NCBI GenBank assembly: GCA_022457065.1
Contig: JAJGBQ010000001.1
Span: 62,001-126,000, forward strand
DNA: 64,000 bases
From: Curvularia sp. ZM96
Lineage: Eukaryota > Ascomycota > Dothideomycetes > Pleosporales > Pleosporaceae
Direction of reading: 5' to 3'
This document shows, piece after piece, positions 55,401 through 64,000 of this stretch. Both the position numbers and the translations under genes were made by a program. The notes below the pieces were generated by a model. The model saw nothing but the letters and a program-made list of their open reading frames with translations, was not told where the DNA came from and ran no database searches. The first letter of the stretch is position 1. Each line of letters opens with the position of its first letter.

Positions 55401-56600
55401 TCATTGCACGCCCAGCGCCTCATAGATCGCCGCTAGGTAGTCCTTCTGCCGATAGTTTCCCATTCCCAACTTCTTCCGACCTTCACTCTGGCCCATGCCG
55501 GCGTTCTCCATCTTATTCATAACATAGGCAATTGTGATCTTTCTATCTGCGTCAACAATACCTTGGCTTCCGCCCCAGCCACCCCAGGATCCTACTCTAC
55601 CGTCTGGCAGATTCTCGTTCATTGTACCGGGACTAGGAAGCGCGAAACCGAGGCCAAATCGAACGGGGGCAAGGATAACGGCATCAATGCCATGTTGCTG
55701 TGTCGTGAAAATTTTCGACATTGTCTCTGGTGAGAAAAAAGAAGATGGGTTCTCTGGCGATGACAAAGAGACGGCAGACAGGACGCGAACGAGACCGCGA
55801 GCGTTGGTGTATCCATTACCAGCCGGGACTACTGCCTTTCTCCAGAATTCCATGTTCGCTACCCTCGCATCCAAACCGGGACTTCTCCCAAAGGTCCGAA
55901 ATGTAAGGCTATTTGGGTCCTTGAACGGTTCGGGGATCTTGGAGAGATCTGTGTCTACAGGTGGTGGTACAATCTCTGCTACCCTGTCCCAATCCTTTTC
56001 CTGGGCGCCGAACTGGAAGTCCGCGCCTAGCGGACCTGTGATTTCCTTTCTCATAAAGTCATCGATGGGGAGATTTGTCACTTTCTCAATCAAGCGCGCA
56101 ATGAGATGACCCATGGTGAAGGCGTGATAGCCGCTTTTGGTCCCTGGCTCCCACCACGGAGCCTGTTGCTCCAGCAGGTCCGTACTCTTTTTCAGATCAC
56201 ACACCTCTTCCATTGTAATGTCTTCCTGCCAGCCACTCAGCCCTGTTGCATGGCTGAGCAGGTGTCGTACTTCAGCCCCTTCTTTTCCATTGGCAGCGAA
56301 CTCGGGCCAGTACTTAGCCACCTTCTCGTTGGGGTCCAAGAGTCCGCGATCAATGCAAACCAGAAGGCAAACAGCAGCCACGAGTTTTGTGCTGGACCAT
56401 GCGCATGTTATCGTGTCTTTTTCCCATGGCTTGGTTTTCGCGGCGTCTGCATATCCACCCCAGAGGTCAAGCACGTCGGTACCATCAATGTTGACACAAA
56501 GGGAGAAGCCGAGCTCTTCGCTAGTATCCAGGTAGGATTGTGCGAGGGACTTTACTTTTGCGAAGCGCGGATCGCAAGTTCCCTGGACTTGAGCTGCCAT
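55401..56600 (-). CDS. Serine beta-lactamase-fold hydrolase (class C / EstB-like)
   Basis: One exon, 399 residues, ATG start. The family shares the penicillin-binding fold but acts mostly as esterases, transesterases or peptidases. The active-site SxxK motif is S69-S-T-K72 in AWSSTKLVAAV; the second motif tyrosine is Y158 in KSGYHAFTMGHLIARLIEK. Other family anchors are LDLWGGYAD, LLSHATGLSGW, PLGADFQFG, NARGLVRVLSA and a C-terminal GWGGSQGIVDADRKITIAYV. There is no signal peptide, so it is probably intracellular. Fungal relatives include enzymes of secondary metabolism; nothing here links this copy to a cluster. Confidence 0.88.
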   Translation of the reverse strand: MAAQVQGTCDPRFAKVKSLAQSYLDTSEELGFSLCVNIDGTDVLDLWGGYADAAKTKPWEKDTITCAWSSTKLVAAVCLLVCIDRGLLDPNEKVAKYWPEFAANGKEGAEVRHLLSHATGLSGWQEDITMEEVCDLKKSTDLLEQQAPWWEPGTKSGYHAFTMGHLIARLIEKVTNLPIDDFMRKEITGPLGADFQFGAQEKDWDRVAEIVPPPVDTDLSKIPEPFKDPNSLTFRTFGRSPGLDARVANMEFWRKAVVPAGNGYTNARGLVRVLSAVSLSSPENPSSFFSPETMSKIFTTQQHGIDAVILAPVRFGLGFALPSPGTMNENLPDGRVGSWGGWGGSQGIVDADRKITIAYVMNKMENAGMGQSEGRKKLGMGNYRQKDYLAAIYEALGVQ

Positions 56601-58119
56601 GGTATGGTGTGTCAGGAAGAGACAAGGTGGTTGGAAAAGATAAGTTGTAAGATGGCTTTTAGTGATTTACTGGTCTTCAATCTGCTGATTCATGAGATGT
56701 AGAGGCTCCGTAGCCAGCAATATATATACTTGCTGTTCTCTGAAATGCGGAGTTGCGATTGCGGAATTCCACAGCTTTCTGAGCGGATATCACACCATGA
56801 GTCAGTTCCCAGGCAGCAGCTGTGAAGATGCACCTCGTACTTCGCATCCGATTGCATGGCATTGGCTGAAATGCATAGGTACCGGCCGCTTTGAGCTATA
56901 CCCCTACGTCAGCAGTACTTCAGTTCTTCACATACTTGGTAGGCACCAAGCATTTGGAAAGGCGTAAGTTCGTGCTTAGCCATGTACCAGTAGCTCGGCA
57001 TGTGTTGCAATTACCGATTGGCTCTTGGCCTCTGATCAGCTGAAAGGAAAATTAGTAATTCTTCAATCAATCCTGTTATCAATCAGTGTACGGTAGCAGC
57101 CGCGGGAGAAAACGGTCGATCGGTGAGTCGGCATAAGGCCTCCCGGCAAGTTTTCTGCCATGCGAACGAAAAACGGAATGTGGGTTGAGGAAAACACGGA
57201 AAAGTATATGTGCCGTCGGTATTAGGTCTAAACAGGGCTGAAGCTGGCGTAATAACCACAGCTCTTTTCTTTGCAAACGAGTTACATGCTGATCCTGGTC
57301 CTGCTTTCATCCTACATCACAGTCGACCTAGGATGTTGAGAATAAGCTAGCAAACACAACGAATCGATACATTGCGTAACATCATAAATTTGAACCCCCA
57401 CGCATTCGTGTCTCTGAGCCATCTCTGCTGACGAAAATCGCTGTTGCATTCCAGCCTCTGAATTTCTCTTCCAGATACTTGATGCAATTATTCATGCACT
57501 AAACTCGACCCGACAGAGATTTTGACGGCAGAGTATCGGCCCTCATTATCTGCCTACCCAGAGAGAGAAAAGCAGCTTACGGCCCAGATAGTAACATGGC
57601 GGGCGACTGTGGCTTCGATGATACGTCCTTGATACACAGTGCATCTATCGCAGATGTCCCTCCTTTTTGAGTGGTACTCTCACTATGCAGCAACTTAGAG
57701 GAGTAGATAAACCGCGATACGAAATGGAAGACTACTGGAAAGTGTCAGTATCTAGCAAGGAATACGGCACTGCTTCTCCTTCAGTACGTCCAGCATAGCG
57801 GTAAATTACCAGTTTCATATTCAACTCATTGTTTTTCGAAATGCGCACTTCGACTTTTTGGTAATTGCGCTTCAAGAACATAGCAACGAACTTTTTTGTT
57901 AATCTTGAGATAGAAAAATCTGCATGTCTTGCTGATATCGGCTACATGCTCTACTCTACCCAAGCGGAGCTATATGATGTCTAAGAAATCTACATTGAAT
58001 GTCTTCCAGCACACACACCACCACTCCAACTCCTGAAGGTCTCAGTCAAGGGCCGACATAAACTTTCCACCCTCCAACCCAACACCACTTCTTTCTTTTC
58101 CAGCGCTAACATGCAAAAT
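56601..58119. other. Gene-poor stretch of about 1.5 kb
   Basis: Upstream of the beta-lactamase-fold gene and downstream of the GH43 gene. No domain-bearing ORF or RNA gene seen. Confidence 0.45.
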
Positions 58120-59313
58120 TCACTTGAGAAATTTATTCAACAAGCCCTTCCCCCCTTTGACGAGATTCTTCACCTCCCTCTTCAAATCGTCCGTCGGATT
58201 TCCGCCCAGCCGTCCAGGCTCCATGAATCCACCCCCGCCGCCACCAGCACCCCCACAATGACCCTGTCCGCCACAAACACCACCAGGACAGCCTTGAATG
58301 AAATGCTGAACCTCACTACAACACCTGCCACACTCTCCCGAGCCCATAAACGGGCCTCCAGGGCCCCATCCCACGCGCATAACGCGGGCTTTGCGGCCTT
58401 CCCAGCCAGTCTTTGCGTCGGTAGCGTGGAAGACGCCCCAGACTTCTGGTCCACCGGGACCATTTACCAGGACAAAGTTGCCGTGGCCGGGGCCATACGG
58501 TGGCGAGTCGTCGCGCGCGGCTTTGAGAAACGGAACGTTTGATTTGGCCCATGAGCGGGGATCCAGCGGATGGCCGCCTGTGTAGTAGAGAGTATTCATC
58601 TTGTACTCATGTGTCCAGCTACCAGCACAGCTGTACACGAGACCCATCCATCTGCCGTCGGGCGAGGCGAGAAACTGCGGTCCTTCGTTGATACCGCTGG
58701 TACCGGAGAATTCGAATTGCAGGTCGGGCGTGCTGATGCGGACGGGGTGGCCAGTACATTCGGTGGGAGAAACCATTTCGATGATGAAGATTTCTTGGCG
58801 CGATTCATCGGCGTGGGTGCCGAGGGGCCAGCCAGAGTACACGAAGAGCATGGAGCCGTGGAGGAAGATGACGGTACCGTCAATGGCCCATTGGTGCTCT
58901 GGGAGTCCGCCTAGACGGCCGAAGAAATTCCACTTGCTGGGCTCGAGGGGGTCTTCATCGGCGGGCGGACCAGCAAGGACGTACATGCGATGGGATTTGT
59001 TGCCGTGCTTTGGGTCGTCGGCCGCGAAGTAGACGTACCAGCGTCCTTGAATCGAATGGAGTTCCGGTGCCCAGATATCAGCGGAATAGGGTTGGTTTGG
59101 CGGTGGCCTCCATATGACGGTCTTTTTGGAGCGCTCCTCGAAATCGAATAGGGAATCCGCAGACCAGATTTCAACGTGCCCGCCGCAAGTAAAGGTCATG
59201 TAGTATGTGCCTTTGTCCCATAGTACGTATGGATCAGCGCAGCTGCGCTTCGTGATTGTCAGGATGGAATCATTGTATGGTGGTCGCTGACCGTGGAAGA
59301 CCGGCTGCATCAT
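58120..59313 (-). CDS. Glycoside hydrolase family 43 with Cys/Gly-rich tail
   Basis: GH43 enzymes cut arabinose- or xylose-containing plant polysaccharides with a five-bladed propeller. I start at ATG 59313 (397 residues): the longer ORF begins only with TTG. The three acidic catalytic residues are visible: D27 in CADPYVLW, D145 in WAIDGTV and E210 in INEGPQF. HVEIWSADSL, YSADIWAPELH, VYFAADDPKHGNKSHRMYVL and GPGHGNFVLV fit the family. No signal peptide follows this start, so export would need an unseen upstream exon. After residue 325 comes an unusual tail with six cysteines, a run of glycines and a basic helical end (LKREVKNLVKGGKGLLNKFL). Confidence 0.85.
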   Translation of the reverse strand: MMQPVFHGQRPPYNDSILTITKRSCADPYVLWDKGTYYMTFTCGGHVEIWSADSLFDFEERSKKTVIWRPPPNQPYSADIWAPELHSIQGRWYVYFAADDPKHGNKSHRMYVLAGPPADEDPLEPSKWNFFGRLGGLPEHQWAIDGTVIFLHGSMLFVYSGWPLGTHADESRQEIFIIEMVSPTECTGHPVRISTPDLQFEFSGTSGINEGPQFLASPDGRWMGLVYSCAGSWTHEYKMNTLYYTGGHPLDPRSWAKSNVPFLKAARDDSPPYGPGHGNFVLVNGPGGPEVWGVFHATDAKTGWEGRKARVMRVGWGPGGPFMGSGECGRCCSEVQHFIQGCPGGVCGGQGHCGGAGGGGGGFMEPGRLGGNPTDDLKREVKNLVKGGKGLLNKFLK

Positions 59314-59403
59314 GTTGGAAAAGCCACTTTGGTGTAACTCGATATGCAATCTTCCAAAGACCACAAAGAACACATGGCCATAGACAAGAAGAACTAACAC
59401 CAA

Positions 59404-60114
59404 GAAGCTAACATGTCACACGCGTAACAGCTGTATGATGACGTCACTTCGGGCCTTTCATTGTGCTAGTCAAACAAGCAAATGCCGTATTTCATCTTGT
59501 GTGGAGTGTCAGGAGGGCAGGTATAGCCACGCTTGGTTTGAGAATTTTGGGTCTAGTCTCCAAGCCAAACAGAAAGCAGTAATTGCTTTATGCGTGGCGC
59601 TGCACACATGGCGGGGTAGCATGCGCCGACCATGCCATGTGCCTGGTTTCGTCTTCCGTTCCCTTCACGTCACGAGATGTACTGGAAGAAAGCACGTACT
59701 AAAATATCAATTCAGAATGCTCCATATGGTATAACCCCCAACTTTGCGAATCCATTGTTTACTTCCTTTCTTCGCCATCCCTTTCTGAGCGGGTCCTCCC
59801 AGCAGTCGTCTAGACTACCATATCCCCACTTTTGCTATGCCGAAAATATCGTGTCACAATCCTTCACTACACAAAAGCGTAAAAAACTAGCAGACAAGAA
59901 GGGTATTCAGACTGTTTTGAAACGAAAAGGACGCAAATCTGCTTTTCTCGTCAGGTGAAGAAAGAGACAACAACTGCATGCTTGGCTCGCCATGCGAGAC
60001 GGATAGTAGTTGAGAACGCCCAAATTATAAGAAAAGTGACCCGTCAATTCATTACATATATGAACGAGTCGCGTTCCGTTGAATTAAAAATGTATTTCTT
60101 GCTTGCTTTCGCAA
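59404..60114. other. Intergenic between GH43 start and Spa2 end
   Basis: Holds the GH43 promoter and the Spa2 3' region. No gene-like signal. Confidence 0.4.
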
Positions 60115-62988
60115 CTACAACTCGGTGTTGAGGTTTTGTTCGACAGTAAGTTCACCCGATTCGATGTGGTCGACTCGGAGTACAAGTTCCTGGTTTGGAA
60201 ATCAGTAAACGAAAAACTGAACTTGGCTTTCTCAGGACTTACCTTGAGAGCCCTTGCAGTTCTGAACGCAAGGGGTGGAATCTGCTCACGCCCTCCGCCT
60301 CTGATGTCAACCGCCAGCATGCTACGTCTGCACTCCTCGAGGACTTCTATGACAGGAATGGCGTGCTTCTTCAGAGCTGAGTTGGAGAGCTGATTGACCG
60401 AATCATATGTCTTGTTGGCAGTGTCCTCGACTGCTCGCGAAATGTCTTGAATGAAGTCATATATTTGTTGGTCATCTGCAGGAGAGGCATCCGGATTATT
60501 GCGTATGTGGGTGACGAGGGGCTGAATACTCTGCACAAGAAGAGCTGTCTGGTCTTCGAGATAGTTCTGCGAGCGTCAGTAGGCTGCGGGCTACCCATGC
60601 CGGCTAGGAGTGTACCTTGAACTCGAGCATGCCGCCGTCTTGTGCGCCATCATAGCCGCTATACGGCGAACTGTAGGTGCTGTAGCGAGTAGTGTCACTG
60701 CTGCCACCTCTGCTACTGCCACCCCGTTGATGACCGGGCTTCGCGATGGCTCCACCGTTGGTGGGTGCAGCATGGTTGGAGTAGACATCCGATTTGAGCG
60801 GCATAGGCCTATCAACATTCTCATCATCAGCCTCGAGTTCATCCTCCGGCGTAGGTCGCACCTTGACGTGCTTGAGGAGTTCGACCACAGCAGTCGACAA
60901 GTGGCTAGCAGCAGCATCCAACAGACTGACGGGTGAAAGTCCACCAGAGGCCACATGGTTCTTCGTAGCGGTGATGAGGTTGTTGGCTGTAGCGCTGACG
61001 CGGGACTTGAGCTTTGCTTGCTGCCTCTCCGGGTTTGCCATCATGTCACCACTGACACTGCTAGTAGGCGATTGAAGTTGCGACAGTGACGTGGTATCGA
61101 TATCGCCAGTGATGGCTCGGACACATTTGACAACATGGTGCATGCTTTCAAGGGTCTGTTCCGAATTGGCTCTCCTAGCGAGCTGGAGCAGCTCGTCGAT
61201 GCTGATCTGGAACTTGGTCACATGGACATCCTTGACAATTCCATCTGGTGAGGTAAAGGAAGACTCGCGTCCATAGCCGCCCAAGTCTGCCGCTACAAGT
61301 TGGGACAAGCCCATGGACGAAGCCTTGAGGTTCCGGAGCTGGGTTTTTGTGCGCGCATATCGGGATTTCCATTCCTTTAGCTCTGATTCGAGTGATCGGA
61401 CTTGGTTCGCCATTTGTTCCTCCTTTTCTGCAGCCGCATCACTACGGGCGGACAACTCCTTCATCTCCTGCAAGAACATGGATGCGTCTCTTCGAACTTC
61501 GTCTGCCACTTGTTGTTGCTCACTCAATTCGCGTTCGAGCTCCTCGCATCGTTGTCGCCATTGTCCATCGCCGTCGTCGGCTGATGGTGGAGGTGGTCTC
61601 GACTGCAGATCGGCTATTTGGGCGCGAAGGCTGTTCTCAATGTCCTCGTTTTCGTTGCGTAGCCTGTCTATCTCGGACCGGAGAGACGAGTTCAGACTTT
61701 CTGCCTCTTCGACCTTTTGCTCTAGCGAAGAACGAAGCTCGTTCCATTCTGCGCGTTCCGTCTCTGAAGCGCCAGATTGCTTCGTGTCGTTTTGTTGAAG
61801 TCGTTCCAGCTCTTGGTCCTTGTCTCGTATCGTAGCCTCCAAAGAGCCGATTTTGCTCTGTAATTCCGACACTTGGTTTTGGAGATCTTCCGTCATCTTT
61901 TCATGCGCCATACTCATGCTCTTCGCACTCTTGTTCGTTTGCCGTCTGCTGGCAGCCGCGCCCTCGAGGTTGAACGAGTCGTCCTCGTCCCCAGCACTAT
62001 CATCGTCGTCCTCGACCAGAGTACCCTTGTTTGGGACAATGGTGTTTGATTGGAACGTCTTGGGTAGTGGCCGCCCAAAAGAACCACCTCCACCCGGCCC
62101 ATTTCCTGAGCCGGGTCGCATTTGTCCTGGAGGACCTGGAGGACCACCAGGAGGACCACCAGGAGGACCGCCCATAGGAGGTGGCCCTCGGTATCCTGGT
62201 CCTGGCGGGGGCCGGCCGCCCATGCTGTTGGGTGTGCCTACTCTGCTCGGGGGCCCTCTGTTGCTTATGCGACTCTGGACGCTCATGGCCGGACTTGCGG
62301 GTCGAGGAGCCATGTCTCCTCCGGTGAAGCGGGGAAACCTGCGCTCAAGTTCGTAGAAGACATCGGTTGCAAGCTGGCGGAAGCGCTCGAGGGGGAGGGT
62401 TGACAGCTTTTGCCGCGCCTGGTTGCGCTTGGGATGGAAGCTGTTCTTGGGGAGTAGGAATTGTGGAGTGTCGTTGCCAGGCGCACCTGGCCCTCCCCGT
62501 TTGCGATCTTGTTCTCTTCGTATCGACTCGTCGTAAACATCTGTGCTGAGTTCCTGGAACTGGACAGCTGACAGCCTGGTCAGCTTGTCCTTTGCCCTGC
62601 TCGGGCGTGGGTTTCCCTTTTCGTCGTTGAGGTAGGGGCCGAGATAGGCCTTGAGGACATGGAAGTGCTCGGCCATGGTCTCCTCGAGGGCCTGCATCTT
62701 GCGGTTGTCCATGGGGGGCCTCATGCTCTCGTTGATACTCGAGGCATACAAGCCTGTGCCGTCGCTGGAGCGCCCCACGGAGCTGGGGGGCGAGGGGTTC
62801 CCATTGCTTGTGCGCATTCCCTTTGACATGCCTCCATCCGGGTTGCTGGGGCCGTAGGTGTTGGGGGGTAATGTGGGTGAGTAAGGGTTGTCGCCAGCGA
62901 TGTTGCGGTAGCCGTTTATGGGGGACCACTCTTGGCTGTCGGTGGACATGGGCGACAGGGTGCCGCTCCGAGCATTGAGGGCATTCAT
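60115..62988 (-). CDS. SPA2: Polarisome scaffold protein Spa2
   Basis: Exons 62988-60616, 60566-60243 and 60189-60115 (introns 49 and 53 bp) give 923 residues. Spa2 anchors the polarisome at hyphal tips, linking formin, MAP-kinase and actin regulators. The N-terminus carries the twin Spa2-homology/GIT repeats: KLTRLSAVQFQELSTDVYDE and KLSTLPLERFRQLATDVFYE. A Pro/Gly-rich stretch follows (near residue 280), then a long coiled coil (about 355-560) and a conserved block (KFQISIDELLQLARRANSEQ). The last exons contain QTALLVQSIQPLVTHIRNN and ELVLRVDHIESGELTVEQ, the usual conserved C-terminal domain. It is a core growth gene and shows no damage. Confidence 0.93.
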
Positions 62989-64000
62989 CGAGGCGGCGGC
63001 AGCGGGGGCTGACAGCCGTTGGCTAGTGTCGTATCCGAGATGGTGGTTGGAGGCGGAGACGGCAGAAAAAAGACAGCGGCGTGGCTGGCGAGAATGGGTG
63101 CAGCTGAAACGGTGGGCGTGGTAGGAGGCGAGAGGGCGCTGGCTGGGGTGGGAAGGAGCGACGGTTAGCTGGAGTAAACAAGCAAGGCAAGAGCGAGAGG
63201 GCGGTCAAGCGGCCAAGGGAGCGTGGGAAGCACGTGGGCGTCTAGGGAACGACAAGGCAAGATTAAAAAAACAGCGCCAGCAGGACAACACAGCAGCAGC
63301 AGCAGTGGCAGCAAAGCGCACGACTACGGTACAAGGGCGAGGCCCGCCAGCCGGGGCCAAGCAGCTTATGAGGCTGCTCTGGGCCAAATGTCGGCCTTGG
63401 TGCCCCTTTCGCATCCTCCCTCTCCTGGGGCCTCCTGGCCAGCCGGGGCCGCCAGCCACAAGCGCCCAGCCAATGGCAGCCGCCCGCGCCCCCGACGCCA
63501 CTGAGCGCTCCGAGGCGCGCGTCTACCGCACGCATGAGCTGCCCTGAACAACACCACGCCCACCTCACCACCACGACGCCTTTCGCCTCGACACGTCCAC
63601 GGCGGCGCTCTGGCCGCAAAGGCACGATCAGCAGCAGCTATACGTTAGGCCGCCCGGTCTGGCCCGGCGATCACCCACCCCCGTCGTCAGCCGCGAGTGG
63701 AGACTGCCCCAATTTCCTACACACGGGGGAGAGCACAGCCGGAGTCGCACGGGGGCACAATGGCCATGTTATTCAAATGAGCATGACGACCACAATCACC
63801 CACCACCCGTCCGGTCGCCCGGCCCTGCGCCCTGGCCCCCACTGACGCCTCTTCGGGCGACTGCATCTCCTGGCTAGCATCGCATCTCCATCGCATTGTG
63901 CCTGCAGCCCATCCATGCCACCCACATGGCCCCCGTTCTTAACCGTTGCCAATCACGTCCACAACCCACCCACCCCGACCCTAGCCCCTCGTGACATCAA
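62989..64000. other. GC-rich upstream region of Spa2
   Basis: This 1-kb region is clearly GC-richer than the rest of the window, with purine/pyrimidine-skewed runs and a short (CAG)5 run at 63291-63305. It should hold the long 5' UTR and promoter of Spa2. ORFs on both strands are compositional artefacts with no domains. Confidence 0.5.

Noticed and set aside
58111..59032. Several plus-strand ORFs over the GH43 gene
   Set aside because: Antisense shadows of a gene with an intact catalytic triad.
60604..62549. Plus-strand ORFs of up to 178 codons over Spa2
   Set aside because: Antisense shadows of the long coiled-coil and proline-rich regions.
63223..63845. Long ORFs on both strands in the GC-rich right end
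   Set aside because: Overlapping open frames on both strands come from high GC content; none shows a domain.

Overview
This is a filamentous ascomycete fungal window, most like a Dothideomycete (Pleosporales-type). Genes are split by short introns of about 45-110 bases with GT..AG ends and CTAAC-like branch points. Conserved genes are fungal types: Spa2, a UbiA-family enzyme, Clr5, GH43, a patatin-like lipase, and an MFS carrier. No tRNA, rRNA or CRISPR array was recognised. Most gene models were rebuilt by reading exons in different frames and joining them at splice sites that keep the phase, so several genes listed here have no long single ORF.

Layout. 0-3.6 kb: a patatin-like phospholipase running off the left edge (-) and a four-exon C2H2 zinc-finger gene (+). 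4.7-7.2 kb: three small secreted cysteine-rich proteins; two are paralogues arranged head to head with a 140-bp hAT MITE between them. 9.2-13.8 kb: a BTB protein (-), a C2H2/3CxxC zinc-finger protein (+), a hAT end fragment, a small secreted-like protein and a damaged GFA-family gene. 15-16.5 kb: a broken DOMON/cytochrome b561 gene. 18.3-22.5 kb: a divergent pair, a Clr5 protein (-) and a six-exon P-loop GTPase (+). 22.6-25.1 kb: a decayed hAT transposon. 25.2-34.2 kb: a DEDDy 3'-5' exonuclease, an EF-hand-like protein, a secreted protein, an MFS transporter, a degraded gene and a cyanamide hydratase-like HD protein. 34.2-37.6 kb is gene-poor. 37.6 kb: an 8-Cys secreted protein. 38.6-44.3 kb: a full-length LINE retrotransposon with poly-A tail and a perfect 14-bp target-site duplication. 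44.4 kb: a Kex2-type 6-Cys secreted peptide gene next to the LINE. 44.7-47.6 kb is gene-poor. 47.6-64 kb: a 760-aa membrane protein, a broken secreted-peptide gene, a seven-exon UbiA-family gene, a mitochondrial NDUFAF3/DUF498-like protein, a CHD1-C-terminal-domain-like protein, a beta-lactamase-fold hydrolase, a GH43 glycosidase, the polarisome scaffold Spa2 and its GC-rich upstream region.

As a whole, the left and middle parts (0-51 kb) look like accessory territory: long gene-poor gaps, transposons of two classes, broken genes and seven or eight small secreted proteins, as seen around candidate effector genes in plant-associated fungi. The right end (from about 52 kb) is housekeeping in character. 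Four frame breaks in the LINE and one in the cytochrome b561 gene are each explained by one missing base in a homopolymer, so some 'pseudogene' calls may reflect assembly quality.
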